Source of the DNA: Zantedeschia hybrid cultivar
Taxonomy: Eukaryota; Streptophyta; Magnoliopsida; Alismatales; Araceae
DNA length: 64,000 nucleotides
Reading direction: 5' to 3'
Assembly (NCBI GenBank): GCA_030544215.1
Contig: JARZZO010000011.1
Coordinates: forward strand, 15,858,001-15,922,000
Within the stretch, counting starts at the first letter, position 1. Each line of letters begins with the position of its first letter. The notes under the pieces are model-generated. The model was not told the origin of the DNA. It saw only the letters and a program-made list of their open reading frames with translations, and searched no databases. This document shows, one piece after another, positions 35,402 through 47,469 of this stretch. Both the position numbers and the translations under genes were made by a program.

Positions 35402-38400
35402 CATCTCCTTTAGCCATTGTGGCTATTGCCATCTGCATTCTTTTTTTATTCAGTGGATCAATGGTAGGTTTTGAACAAGGAGTTTAGTTGTCCCATTTCT
35501 ATTGATTTGTAAGCATCTTGATAGGGATAAACTTGGCTATAGCTTTTTTGGTTGCATGTAGTATTGGTAACATGTACATAAAAGCACAAACGTGCTGGTC
35601 TAGTTGCTGGCATCTTGTTAGGGATAAACTTGGCTATAACTTTTTGGTTACGTTTAGTATTGTTGACATTTGTGAATGAAGCATAAACATTTTATTCTAA
35701 TCAAAGGACATGCCCTGCTTTTTTACATATGAATTCTTGTTAATTATCATATCTTTTGATTATCCACCTTAAAAAATGATATCTTTTTTTTTTTTTGTAA
35801 TCTTAAAATGTGAGGAAGAAATTCGAAGGTCATCCCACTACTGACCTGGTTGGGAGAAAGATTTTTATTTTCTTTGATATCCAAGAGTAAACATACTATG
35901 CCCAGGATTGAACCCCAAAATCACCGGTTGCTCGAGCCGTGGGCACCGCACGGTCCTCAACGCCTTGGAAACTTCTCATGCGACGGAACCAATGCGTAGC
36001 CAAACCTCTCTCGGGCCTTATGCGACCCCCAAGGCTGCACGAAGTCCGACTGGTCGAAACAGCCGTGAACTTGCGACATGCACGTAAAGCGGGTGCCCAC
36101 GGGCGGGATCGAACCCTTGAGCTCTTTGTTGCCAATGAAGTCCAGTTCCAACTATCCCATCCCATGGGGACAGAGAAAGAAATCTTTAGCATGGGGATGG
36201 TATATGACTGCCTTCCTCACACCTGTGGGGACTCAGGGGAGAGCCTGAATAGGAAACACTTAGGTATTATGCTTTTTGACAGAATGTTCTTTTCCCTTGA
36301 ATCCAATTGCCAAATGGTTTTTGACACTCAAGGCTGGTAAGCCCTCATTCCACTTGCTTATTCCGTTGCCAAATGAGAGCCCAGTAGTCTTTAGTCTTTC
36401 AGGAGTCATTGTAGAGATTCTCTTAAGGGTGGGTTGTTAAGGTTTTTTCCAAGGGCAGATATTTGGAATTTAAATGGTCACCTTTCCACTAGGGCTGTTT
36501 GTGAATTCATTGGATGCCAAATCTCTTCCCATGGGCTGTGAATTTAATCAGACATAGAATGGTTTTTCATTTGTCCTTGATGGTGAATGTACTTGGATTT
36601 TTGTAGTGATTCAGTCACGAGCTGGATAGGAGGAAAAAATTACACGTAGGGAAAAAAAGAGAGGCTACCTATAGAATAAGTCAGAGTGGAGCCATTGTGG
36701 GTGAAACCATCGCTGTGTTTGGGGTTGGGACAAGAATGAATTGGATTAAGTCGCATATTGAAAAGGTGGAAAGGTTATTGGATTATATATGAAGGATTTG
36801 GATCCTTAGCTTGTGAGACGCCTTTGGGAAACAATTGTGCAAACTTGGCCCAAAGATGATGATACCTCGTAGGGGCTGATAATATTAGAGTCAAAGCATT
36901 GCAGTATGATCTGAGCTAGTTTAGGGATGAATCACATGAAGGTTGGTGGACTCGTAGTGACCCAACCTCGGGCTGGACAGGAGGAAATGGCTACCTATAG
37001 GAAAGGGCTACTTGCAGAATAAGTTGGAGTGTAGCCACTATGGTGTCCAATGGTTGGGACGGGAACGAATTGGATTACTCATATATTGGAAAATAGGAAA
37101 GTTGTTGGACTATCAATGAAAGATGTGGATCTAAAATTGTGCGTGGTTGGTCCAAAGCAGATAATACCTTATAAGGGTTGGATTGAGTCATTACAGTTTG
37201 GTGTATGTTCCCTTTTTATTGCTTTTCTAATTTTTTTCATAAACTTTATCCTGAAGGGTATTTGGTTATATAATACCTTTGCTCTCAACCTTGGTTGCGT
37301 TTAAGAATCCAAGCACATTCCTAGATAGTAATACAAAGTTTATTTTCACTATCAGATAGGACTGTTGTTATTTTCCTAAAGAGCATGTTGATGGTAACTG
37401 ATGATCTTTGGCGCTTTATTTTTCTTGAGCAAATGGCAAAGTTCCCTTGTTAAACATGGAGTAGAGTGTTAATGTAGTGAAGCTCAATTGAACAGGGTCA
37501 GATTAGTAGTAATTAGTAACTATTAGATAGTAGAGTTCTCATGGTGTTTTTCAGTCACTAAAACAACAAAAATTGTTAATCAATCCCACTAATTTGTTTG
37601 TGACTTTTCATAACAACTGTCATTGAAAGTGAAACAACATCTTTTCCTACTAAATGACTTAAACTGTCACTGATTGCAATTAAATCAGTTCAAATTCGTA
37701 TTCATTTTCATTTTATTTTTTGTTACCTTGTTTTTGCTCCCCGTTTGCTTGTAGAAATGAATTATGGTTTTAGCCAACACTTTAAAATTTAGTGGGATTT
37801 TTTGTAGTTAAGTTTTCTGGTGTTCCCCTCGTGGCCATGTTTTTGGATACATGGAATCTTAGCTTATATTTCCGTAGATTGTCTTGTTGGTAATCTTGAT
37901 CCCTGTTTGTAGTGTAATTTTCAATATCTTGTTTTGTTCATTTCAATTATGTCTCGTATCTGGTTCCTTCTTTATATATACATTGAGGTCAAGAAAACAC
38001 TCCATCTTTCTTTATGGATGTGTGCCCTGTGGTTCTCAACCTTGTGAACCGCTTAGATCGACCCCATAGTTGTCTAATCATCCATAAGCCAAGCAAGTCA
38101 CATGCTTGATCCATCTTGTCCTTTTCCTGCTCGAGAGCTAAACCCTCAAAATGTCATTCACTAGTTAGACTGAAATTGATGTCTACTATCTTGGCCAAAT
38201 CTCTGACATTGGGATGCTCCATCATGGAAAATTTTGTGTTTCTAAATTTCTCTGTTATGTACCTTTTATGCTTATTTGGTATATCACTCTTCTTTCAGTG
38301 CAACACTATAACTTGTTTTAAGATCATTGGGTGTTTGGAGCACCAAAGTCCTCTTCTATTCTCAAGTTCATGAATATACTTGATTTGTTCTTTGTTTCCT

Positions 38401-41400
38401 CTCTTTTCTGCTCTTTGTTGGGTTGCTGCATGCTTTGAGCATTACTCATTTATTTCCCAAGTGATTAAAATGTTGTTATCTTGTGTGAGAATTGAACTGT
38501 TATAAATATTTGTATGAGATTTCTTTGTGGGAGTAAGAGCATATTTGCTGCTTACTACCAGCCCTTTAGGGTGAACCAGTGAAGTCACTGAGGGATCGTT
38601 TTTTTTTTTTTTTTTTTTGAATTTCAACCACTGCTGCAAACCTTCTCTGATCCTATGATACCTGTGTTTCTAGACCGTTGATGTTTTTTTTAACTTTGAG
38701 ATGTTTGGTCCTGCTGATCCTATTAATGTCACTTCAGATTTAACCAACTCTTTTTGAATAGATGGTATCATGAAATTCATTAATGAGCACTGTTCATTGA
38801 TAAAGCAAAATCAGGAAAGAGAGTACCTGTATTTGTCAATCAGTTTTGAGAAATCCCCTTTATGTTAGAACACACAGAATACTGAAGGTAGAGATTGTAT
38901 TTCCTTTGCTCTAACACCCTCTCCACCTGCGCACACGATCTCACAAGACAAGTCTCAGGCCATTTGCAAAATCATGAATAATAAATTGAACCATGATCTG
39001 TGAAGGTCCACTTGCCCTGTCTTAGATTGTACTGTCCTTAGGGGCCATATGGTTTCATGTTGGGTCATCCACTTATTTTTGTGATCGGCCCTTGATGATT
39101 GTCTCATGTAGTAGGTGGTTTTTGCAAATTTTGTGAACTTTGACAAAAAAAAAAGGATCGACAGCAGACAAAATTCATTAGAAGAATAGGCAGAACAATG
39201 ACCTACTTTGCCATGACTTGAACAACAAGCAGTTCTGATCATTTTCATGTGGCACCATGCGGTGGTGTGTGGGAGGCTAAAGGAGCAGGTTTAATAATTG
39301 CATGAACGATTTAAATGTAACAGAAAACCTGACTGACTCATAAGTTTGCTTTGTTTGTCATAGTAGGAAATGGTAAAGGTCTGACTTTAGGTGCTCAATA
39401 GGGTGTGTGGGAGGCTAAAGGAGCAGGTTTAAAAATTGCATGAACGATTTAAATGTGACAGAAAACCCGACTGACTCATAAGTTTGCTTTGTTTGTCATA
39501 GTAGATGGTAAAGGTCTGACTTTAGCTCGAAAGTGTCTTAGCTTTAGCCTTGATTGTGCTTCGATCTTTGGTTATTTGTTCTCTCTCCTCAAAAGCTCAA
39601 AAGCAATGTTAGTTGCATTTTTACTGTTAATGACCTTAGTACATAGCCCTGTTCATTTTTAATCCTAAAACCTGCATCTTTTTGAACTTCAATCCCTATT
39701 AATTTAGAACAGGATACTGTATCTTTGTGATACAGTATTTATGGGTCCTTTGTAACATTGTTGCATACTTTCTTAGAAGAAAGGTAGAAGTTGCCTTCCC
39801 CTTTGTTTTAACAGATTATGATCTGTACAATGCTGTCACCGTAGTCATTCTGTATGCTGCCATGCACTTAGATGATTTCCTCCCAGTATAGAATGGATAG
39901 GTAATTTGCTCTGCTCATATTATTAATTTCATGATATGACTTTTGATAGTTAAATTTGATGGTATAACAACACCATTCAATTTTACATATAGATCTAGCT
40001 TAGTTGAATTTGAATGTGTTGGACATGCAGATGTATCTGAAAACTTGCTGTTGTGGGTTGTCCCTCTGGTTCCATTAGCGACGAACTTGTAGGATGGCCC
40101 GATGGTGTTCCATCCGTTTAATCCAAAGTTTTGCCTTTGACCCGTCATTGTGATTGACACTGATCTTTGCAAGACATTCCATGAATTCAATGTGATCTAA
40201 ACAGTAAATCTGTGGGTGGTTCCAGTTGCACAGAGACCATGTTTATGAGAGAGGTATCAGATGATGTTCTAGAGCAATGGGGATGGTATGAGAATGTGTA
40301 CGAATAGAATAGTGGGCACGCTGAACAGAGTTGACGTCTCCATGATCCCTATAATCTCAAGACAGTTTTTGTTTGTGAATTGTTGAAAATTGAGTTTGAA
40401 CATTCATGATCTGCAGAAATGTAGTGAAATTACCCTTTGCTACCTTGATCTTGTAGTCTGCTTTGTGGTTCATTCTTGGATGCCATGTTACACTGTTTAG
40501 AGGTGACTTTTAGTTGTGTGTTTATGGTGTTTTGTGCACGAGAACATCATTTGATTTTGCTACCTTAATCGGGCATTTGATGTCTATTTTATTTATTTAT
40601 TGTAAATCCTTGTCTTTGCCATGTTTCTGAATATTAATCTTTTCCTATTTGAAATGCAGCACGGCTGGTTGTCCTTTTGGGGAGGGTTGCCATTTTCTCC
40701 ACTATGTTCCTGGTGGCATCAACGCCGTGGCCCAGATGACGAACTTGGGCAATCCTCTTGCATCTTCAAGAAATCCAATGGTCCCGTCTCACCATGATGT
40801 ATCATCTCCACCTGCGGTGAAGACCCGCATGTGTAACAAGTATAGCACCGCTGAGGGCTGTAAATTTGGTGATAAATGCCATTTTGCCCATGGGGAGCGA
40901 GAGCTGGGGAAGCCTATCCTTCCATCCCATGATGACCGCCCTCTGGCGCCGATGGGGGGAGGGCGGCTGGGTGGCCGACTTGAGCCCGTCCCCTCAGCTG
41001 GGCTGGGTGCAGCAGCAAGCTTTGGGGCCTCGGCTACTGCAAAGATCAGTGTCGATGCATCTCTTGCAGGTGCCATCATTGGGAAGGGCGGGGTTAACAC
41101 CAAGCAGATATGCCGTGTGACGGGTGCCAAGTTAGCCATCCGAGAACATGAGGCCGACCCCAACCTGAGGAACATTGAGCTGGAAGGAACTTTTGATCAG
41201 ATCAAACAGGCCAGCGCAATGGTCCGAGAACTCATAGTGAACATCAGCGCCACCACAAATCTCCCGGCCAAGAACCCTGCTCCTGCTCCGGGGACTCCAG
41301 GCAGTAATTTCAAGACGAAGCTGTGCGAGAACTTCGCCAAGGGATCTTGCACGTTTGGTGAACGGTGCCACTTCGCCCATGGGGCAGCTGAATTGCGCAA

Positions 41401-41413
41401 ACCTGGTGCTTGA
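32636..41413 (+). CDS. KHZ: KH-domain protein with three CCCH zinc fingers (KHZ1/KHZ2-like)
   Basis: Coding exons 32636-32729, 34908-34968 and 40660-41413 join in frame to 302 residues. Finger 1 is C47-x8-C56-x5-C62-x3-H66 and is cut by intron 2 after its first cysteine. Finger 2 is C110-x8-C119-x5-C125-x3-H129. A single KH domain spans about 179-248 with GKGG at 193-196, the RNA-binding loop. Finger 3 is C274-x7-C282-x5-C288-x3-H292 near the C-terminus. This domain order is that of Arabidopsis KHZ1/KHZ2, RNA-binding regulators of flowering and senescence; the role here is by homology. The N-terminus is basic (ARKRGR), fitting a nuclear protein. The ATG chosen opens the frame leading to the first donor AGAG|GTATGC. 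Introns of 2.2 and 5.7 kb carry repeats. No damage seen. Confidence 0.92.
33060..33260 (+). repeat. Tandem duplication of about 103 bp in KHZ intron 1
   Basis: The segment 'aaagtgtttg.aataattata ... gattatgccaacatg' occurs twice in a row with few differences. The second copy is followed by 'gtattggagcc', resembling a decayed tRNA primer site of a TRIM-like element (33258-33470 region). Confidence 0.65.
33797..34552. mobile_element. Foldback element interrupted by GATC-rich repeat
   Basis: The left arm 'gattacatgtgtgccccccaaa' to about 33900 is matched in inverted orientation by about 34450-34552 ('ttttggaggtatatatatacaatc'). Between them lies a GGATC/CCGAT-rich block at 33918-34140 like that at 23570, and short direct repeats of 'atggaatatgatttatcatggg' at 34400-34480. 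Confidence 0.45.
35321..35399. repeat. TA microsatellite with GATA units
   Basis: About 80 bp of 'ta' repeats with a short 'gata' run near the start, in KHZ intron 2. Confidence 0.9.
35870..36170 (-). mobile_element. tRNA-derived SINE in KHZ intron 2
   Basis: On the minus strand an A-box-like TGGGATAGTTG is followed by a perfect B box GGTTCGATCCC (complement near 36104-36114). A second B-like 'ggttcaatcctgg' lies near the far end, about 35905. Moderate GC sets it off from the intron. Borders approximate. Confidence 0.55.
36605..37200 (+). repeat. Direct repeats of about 270 bp (possible old LTR pair)
   Basis: Two diverged copies start near 36605 and 36953. Shared words include 'gctggataggaggaaa'/'gctggacaggaggaaa', 'ggctacctatag', 'gaatgaattggatta'/'gaacgaattggatta' and a common 3' part. 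Only a short spacer separates them. This could be a miniature LTR element or a segmental duplication. Confidence 0.5.
39263..39530 (+). repeat. 138-bp tandem duplication in KHZ intron 2
   Basis: 'gtgtgtgggaggctaaagga ... ggtaaaggtctgactttag' occurs twice head to tail, with 'gggaggc' at 39271 and 39409. The two copies are nearly identical, so the duplication is recent. Confidence 0.85.
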
Positions 41414-41737
41414 GTTTGCCTTGCTGCTTGATTCCTCTTCCATTCTCCATCTCCCTTCTGGCTGATGCTGCTGTGTAGGACGACCGAACGGCTCTGATGT
41501 TCCCGTTTCTAGTAATCCGAATTATTTATCTGTTTCCGAGAAAATTTTTGTCCGGAATGCGCTGTGCGGTAATTATGTTGTGGTTGTGCTACTCTTCTCT
41601 GTTAGCTAGCGTTAGCATTCTGATTACTTTCCTTTGCATCAATGCGTTACCAGTGGTTGTTCGTAATATTTTGCGTTGTGCTTTGCTTCGTGAATCAGAA
41701 CTTGATCGGGGGGCGGATCTGCAATGTGAACGATGCA

Positions 41738-41960
41738 CGACGATGGGAAGTTACCCGAGTCTGTTTAAGTTTGGTTTAAAATTTTACTAAACTCTAGTAG
41801 CCTGAAATTGGTTATAGTCTAGATCTTTTAATCACGTATTTTGACGATTGGAAGTTATCCGAGTCAGTTCAAGTGGTTTAAAATTTTATTAAACTCTAGT
41901 TGCCTGAAGTTGGTTAAACTTCTCTTGTAGTTTAAGATCCTTTACTCACGTATTTCAAAA
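41738..41960 (+). repeat. 104-bp tandem duplication downstream of KHZ
   Basis: Two copies beginning 'cgatgggaagttacccgagt' (41741) and 'cgattggaagttatccgagt' (41845). More diverged than the 39263 duplication. Confidence 0.75.
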
Positions 41961-42044
41961 CTAGTCCAAGGATAACCATTTATTGCGGGATTGCTCATAA
42001 CAGAGTATATATTCCATAATTTTTAAAGGCGTTCAAGTTGTCCG

Positions 42045-43481
42045 ACCCTTTTTTTGGAACTAAAAAGGATTATATACATTACTTGAACTACGTAGTTGCC
42101 GAATCATCGGCAAGAGATACAAAGCGGAACCACAGGGTAATTCCAAGTAGCAGTAGATTGCTGCAAACAGCAAATTGGGCATTGCAACGGCACCCCAGAG
42201 CCAACTCTAACAACAGGAAAGCTCTGGCTTCAGAGACAAGAGGATGGAGATCACGACCAATAAGAGAAGAGCATTGCAACGGTACACCAGAGCCAACTCT
42301 AACAAGAAGTCCGACCCCGCTAATATCACCCTTAACAGCCCCGATTGCAGTGGTGGAACAATTCCAAACAGCCGGAGTAGAGATGGGGGGAGATCCGAAT
42401 TGAAGGAGTTGCTCCAATCCTTAAAGTCTGATTGTGCTCTCTGTAATATACTGCTCGGATCAGAGGCCCTTCCCTCCAAACCAATTTACATCTGGGCTTC
42501 CAAAGTTGCCAAAGAATAGAGTATCTAAGAACTATCTGAGGATAAAAATCCAAAGCCTACTGATCACTGGACTGAAACCAAGGGAGTAATCTGTCCCCCA
42601 ACCCACTACTATCTTGGTCAGACCGGTATGAGAAGGCCGAGGCAAACCAGACAGTCCTGGCAACTTGACAGTGAAACAAAATGTGTTCAACCGACTCATA
42701 GGTATCACAGCACAGGGTAAAAAAAGGGAGAAGCCTTTCTGGTATATTTAGCCAAGTTTGCATTAGTGGGAGCAGCATTGTTGAGGCATTTCCAGACGAA
42801 CAATATTACTCTGGGAGGAGTGATAACAGCGAGTCTGGGGTGCCAAATTAATTTCCAGGTTGGATGACAAACGGATGTAGTAGGAGAAACTTCATCCAAT
42901 AAACTTTTGTAGGCAGATTTAACATTAAACAAGCCATTCTCTCGTCGGTCTCCAGATGATTTTGTCCTGCACTTGACCATCATTTTGAAAAACCTGGACA
43001 GATTCAATTGCCTTACGGGAATGATCATCAAAGACTTCAGAGATAAGGTTGATATTCCAGGTACCATTAGATATAAGCTTTGACACTTTCTGGGGGAGAG
43101 AACCCTGGAAACTACCTTTAACCTTCAGAGGCATGTGGAAATTGGGAATCCAATTATACTTACCAAATATCTTACAGCTAGCATAGTTGCCCAGGTAGGT
43201 AGAGGATATGTTATGCTTCTTATCCATCTCCCAAAAAGATTTGAAGGCAAGATATTTATCCCTCAATAGGCAGGACCAAGGACTGTGCCCATCATTCAGG
43301 AACCTCCACACTAATTTCATGACAGCAACTCTATTATAAATTTTAAAGTCACAAATGCCCAAACCACCCTGATGCTTAGGAGAGGTGATTCTTTGCCAGT
43401 TGGTAAGATTAATTCTGCAACCATTGGTAGCACCCATCAGAAATCTTTCTGAATTTTGTTTAATATGTTCAAGAGGCATTT
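42045..43481 (-). mobile_element. 5'-truncated LINE (reverse transcriptase C-terminal part)
   Basis: Minus-strand frames at 43479-42925, 43067-42705 and 42778-42557 together encode the region after the LINE polymerase core: MGATNGCRINLTNWQRITSP, GGLGICDFKIYN, then the zinc-binding zf-RVT segment with CCDTYESVEHILFHC. Frames shift between them, so the copy is dead. The 3' part (42045-42550) has no frame and contains a roughly 95-bp repeated unit ('gcattgcaacgg', starting at about 42178 and 42272). An A-run closes the 3' end (complement of 42049-42056). Loss of the 5' part is typical of incomplete reverse transcription. Confidence 0.8.
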
Positions 43482-43489
43482 AGGGAGTA

Positions 43490-45090
43490 GTGAAGTGGCC
43501 ATGATATGGGTAGGGATTCTTAGTGTTGTATGTATCAGTCAAGTCAATCACATATATTGTACAATCTTGTTTATGTATTTATAATGGTAATGACATTATA
43601 TTTATTATGTGTAAATTATATTCTTTTAACCATTTCATAGTAAAGTCCATGAATGCGTGTAATAATTGTCAAATTTTGATGAGATCATAATAACGAGATT
43701 CATGATTTATAAACATGCATTCTTAAATGTTCTTAGTCGGAAGATATTTGAGAAGGACATCAAGTATCCGATGTGACTAGTATATGTTATTCTTACTCGT
43801 TCGTGAGAATGAGTGGTCTCATAGTCGCCTGTGTGGAGATAAAGACGAACCTGTAAATGCTAATTGGTGAATGAGTTCAATGATCTGGTCCGACTTGAAT
43901 CGTTAGATGGTAATTTACCTAACTATCAATCAGCTTGATTCAATGTCATAGTTGCACGATTGGTCTTTGGACTTGAAATACCAAAGACACCTTGTTAGTG
44001 GACTTCTGAACTTTAATCTTGACTAATAGATCTTCAACTATGAAGTCTTAACCAGTCAAGCGATCGGGTTCAACGAAATACCTCGAAAGTAATTGGGTGT
44101 TCAATACGGGATTAATTGCTCTTAGTAATTAGAGAGAGAATATTCTAAATAAGACGGCTCGGAAATCTCTGGACAAGATGTGTGGCAAAAAAAGTATTCT
44201 ATATTTTTGATATCGTACAACGACATTTAATCCGAGTGAGTAGGCCGGATAAGATTTGACAATTGATAATTTCCTAAGTTAACTTGAAAGTATTGTACGA
44301 ATAAAAGATTGTAATCATGCGGTAACTGATAATAGAAAGATTTTTTAAACAGGTTGCTGAATCGCATTAGCTTTTGAGATCATATAATGTTATGAGATAA
44401 TAATAAAATTAAGTAATTATTTAATATGAGATATTAAGTTAATTAATATAAGTTAGTAAAATGTTACTGGATTTAATGGACCGAAAACCAGACGGGTATT
44501 TAAGTCTAGAGGGTCACACGGACAAAAATTCTCAATTGATGATGTTAAGTAGGTTTTATATTAATACAAAGATTTTTGTGAAAAAATTACTCAATTAATA
44601 TAAGTAAATGCTGAAAAAGAATTTGGACCAAACTCCAGAATTCACTCCAAAATTAGTCACCTCTCTCTCTCTCTCCCCCCTGTGTGCCTAAAAAGGGGCA
44701 CCCCCTTCAGGGCATCGTCGCTGAAAAAAAATGTCGATGAACGTGTTGAATAGCGAGGACGAACCATTAAGGACGAACCATTAAGCGGAAGATGGCGTGA
44801 ATATCACTGAAAACTAAACACCTATACGACTAGCAACATCACTTCGTCGAAATCACTCGATCACATATTTGACTCAGCACAAAGTGATTGATTTTTTTTT
44901 TTTTTTTTTTTTTGAAAATACATCGGAGACGGCAAATTTAATTTTTGTTCTCTTTTAAATGCGTTTTTTGGTCGTCCTGCCCGAATCCTTAGAGGGATGA
45001 CACTCAAGGTGGATTCGACGAAAACAGCCCTACTAACTAAGGAAAGACGTTTTTCGTCGTCCCGCCCGAATCATCAGGGATGACACTCTC
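43490..45090. other. Gene-free stretch between LINE remnants
   Basis: No exon recognised. It holds a CT run near 44661-44682, a T run near 44890-44912 and a two-unit repeat of 'gtcgtc.cgcccgaatc' at about 44974 and 45056. Confidence 0.4.
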
Positions 45091-45097
45091 CGTTGCC

Positions 45098-45283
45098 TCA
45101 TTCCGTCTTCAACAAGCTGAAATGCTTACTCCTCCCTCTTTTCAAAGAGATGGGAAAACCAAGATACAACGCGTCCGGATTCAAGGGCGGTACCCCACAC
45201 AATTCTGATAGCTGTCTCTGGATGTGAGGGGGTGTTCGGGCCGAACAAGATCCCTGACTTGAAATAAAATTTCTCAATAACAT
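45098..45283 (-). pseudogene. LINE reverse-transcriptase fragment
   Basis: The minus-strand frame reads TPPHIQRQLSELCGV ... LYLGFPISLKRGRSKHF, matching the LINE segment in which 'YLGLP' follows the polymerase palm. Only about 60 residues survive and the flanks do not continue the domain. Confidence 0.55.
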
Positions 45284-45687
45284 TTTTTTTTCATACGGAT
45301 GGGAGGCACTGATATGGGGTATACAGGCTGATGATGCTGTTCTTTGCAGAGTATGGAGACAAAATAAAACCCAAAGGTAGACAATACGATGGAGCTAATC
45401 CAAACACATAAATATTCAACCCACTGAGCCAAACAAGACAGGGAAATCAGAGTCCTCCCACCAACGTGAATCACAGTGCAATAGAACTCTCACAGTTGAT
45501 GAAAAGTTTGACACCACGAAGCTGTCACAAAAAAGAAAAGAAAAGAAAAAAAGCATGATATAAAAGACTGCCAAACCATTATCCTTACTCCACTACACTT
45601 AATTCTCACACAGGAGACTTATATTACTTATATTATCGTTATTGTTATATACAACTATATCCTTCTTAGTAGCTGTAGTGTTGTCAT

Positions 45688-46840
45688 CTACGCGTACCCA
45701 CCCCCGGTCCCGTGACCGCCGGGGCGGTCGCTGCCGACGAGCGGGTTATGCGCCGCGGTGCGGCCTGTGCCGGTCTGCACGCCGACGGGGCGCGACTGGG
45801 CCACCCCGGCCATGGTCCCCGCGCCCGTCGCGTGCGCCCCGGGCGCCGCCGAGCCCGGCTGGGTGTGTCCGATCACCACCCCGGGGTGGTGCCCGCCGGC
45901 GCGCGCCTGCTGCGCCTCGGCCGCATGCTGCTCCCGCGCCTGCTGCTTGTTGATCTCCGCCTGCTCCAGCCTCTCCTGCTTCCGCTCCTCCGCCGTCTCC
46001 TTCTGAGCCGGGCCGCGGGCTGTCAGCTTCTCCACCTGCAAGTAGTGTGGAGTAAAGAGGTGTGAATCTAGAGCGAGAGGTTGCTTACCCATAATTTTTT
46101 GACAAACCATCCGTTCTAGGGTTCGTTCCATTTGATGTGAAATATAGGAAAATATCATTTTTTTTTTTACTAAAAAGGGTGAATTATTTTATAATATTCT
46201 ACGATATATTACATTAAATTAGGCTGATAAAATAGTATACAATATCGAGATTCCAAGATCACCAATTAACGTAAAATCTTATAAGTCTAAGATCCCTGAA
46301 GAGTTGCTTTTAGATGATCATGAATGAAAGGTTAGAATCAAATAGAAAAACATATCACACAGTTAAGTCTACAGAACTTTAAAATCTTATAATTTAAACT
46401 TCAAAAAATGTCATTTTATAATATTTTGAAATACTTCTAAAGCATTTTGTGACATACCCAACGAACCCCTTAATATATTATTATTATTGTTAAAAAAATC
46501 TGAACTTTTTAAATCATACGGCTCAAAACCTCTCCGAACTACATGAGAAGGAAAAAAAAAAAAACCAGAACTGTTAAATTAATTCATACGACTCAAAATC
46601 ACTAACTCCTACGAACTATATATAAGATGCGATACAAAATTACAAATCAGTATTCCTATTTGGACAAAAGCTTTTGCTTCAGAACTTCCAAACCATCTGC
46701 AACATGAAATAAAACCTTGCTTGTGTTACTACCTTCTCCTGAACGGTGGCCTTCGTCTTCTCCATGCCCGCCTGTGCCGAGGCGGCGATGTTGCCCGCCG
46801 TCTCCTTGGCCGACGCCATGGCGCTCTTGCCGGACTGCAT
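45688..46840 (-). CDS. Late embryogenesis abundant protein, group 1 (LEA_1)
   Basis: Exon 1 is 46840-46733 and exon 2 is 46035-45688, 151 residues. The N-terminal half (MQSGKSAMASAKETAGNIAA ... GMEKTKATVQEKVEKLTA) is the LEA_1 helical signature, rich in Ala, Lys and Glu; then an alkaline-acidic stretch KETAEERKQERLEQAEINKQ, and a Gly/His/Thr-rich tail ending GGHGTGGGYA. No cysteine or tryptophan, highly hydrophilic. Such proteins accumulate in drying seeds and stressed tissue and protect proteins and membranes. The ATG is the first after the TATA box at 46944. The splice joins EK|VEK with donor AAG|GTAGTA and acceptor TTGCAG. The intron (697 bp) holds a MITE. Strong GC bias in exons against AT-rich flanks. 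The plus-strand open frames across it are antisense shadows. Confidence 0.93.
46171..46471. mobile_element. MITE in the LEA intron
   Basis: The right end 'gacatacccaacgaacccct' is the complement of the 'ggggttcgttgggtatgtc' terminus shared with the 51611 element. The left end near 46171 is an imperfect complement. It accounts for nearly half of the LEA intron. Confidence 0.5.
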
Positions 46841-46943
46841 CCTCCTCTCCTTCCTTTTGCTTGGCCTCCTCCTCCTTCTTCTTCTCTCTCTTCTGCGGCG
46901 ATGAGGTCGAGGGGGTTGCACTCCCGTCGATCAGAACTGCACC

Positions 46944-46952
46944 GTTTATAGA
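46944..46952 (-). promoter_or_regulatory. TATA box of the LEA gene
   Basis: Minus-strand TATAAACGG about 105 bp upstream of the LEA start codon, placing transcription start near 46915. Confidence 0.65.
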
Positions 46953-46974
46953 CGCCGGGCGGCCCGGGCGCGTC

Positions 46975-46981
46975 GCCACGT
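46975..46981 (-). promoter_or_regulatory. ABRE-like site (ACGTGGC) of the LEA gene
   Basis: Minus-strand ACGTGGC about 25 bp upstream of the TATA box. ABRE cores bind ABF/AREB bZIP factors and fit the abscisic-acid control known for LEA genes. Function is inferred. Confidence 0.5.
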
Positions 46982-47208
46982 CCGTGCGCAATTTGAGGAC
47001 ACCTGTGGAGCTGATGGAGAAGTCGTGGCGCCTCAGCGGGGTGAGGGTGGAAGACGACAAGAAGGAAGGGGTGGCGATAAGGGAAAGAGGGTGCAAAGCC
47101 GGACAAAAGAGTTGGGACAGGTATCATGCATGGATGGTCACTAGAGGTGTTACTAAATAAATACGTAGCAGCCATCCAACCATGCATATGTTAATATCAT
47201 TAGCCCGG

Positions 47209-47465
47209 CAGATAGGTTGTGCTGAATTATTTATTTGGAATAACGTATTCTATAATATGGGGCATTTAATTTTGATAATTCTCTTGGATCTACTGACGGA
47301 ATAAAAAAGATAAATAATTATTGGTTTAGAGTCGAATTGTTTATTCTCCTTATTCTAGTATAAACAATTCTAAAGCGGTATAAATCATTCCGCCCATCAA
47401 ATTATAATTAATTTTATTCTAAGAATAAGGGATCTTATTCTTCTCTAATTCTGCAAACAAAGTGA
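47209..47465 (+). mobile_element. Tourist-like MITE, copy 2
   Basis: Shares 'gaattatttatttggaataacg', 'ttgtttattctccttattct' and the end 'aattctgcaaacaaagtgag' with copies 1, 3 and 4. The left terminal repeat is missing or eroded. It lies about 250 bp upstream of the LEA TATA box. Confidence 0.65.
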
Positions 47466-47469
47466 GACT

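Noticed and set aside
45642..46065. GC-rich plus-strand frames rich in Arg, Ala and Pro
   Set aside because: They are antisense shadows of the LEA exon 2, which has a clear family match, splice sites and promoter.
46656..47187. Other long frames around LEA exon 1
   Set aside because: They run through the promoter and 5' leader without a family match. The LEA frame explains the GC-rich segment.
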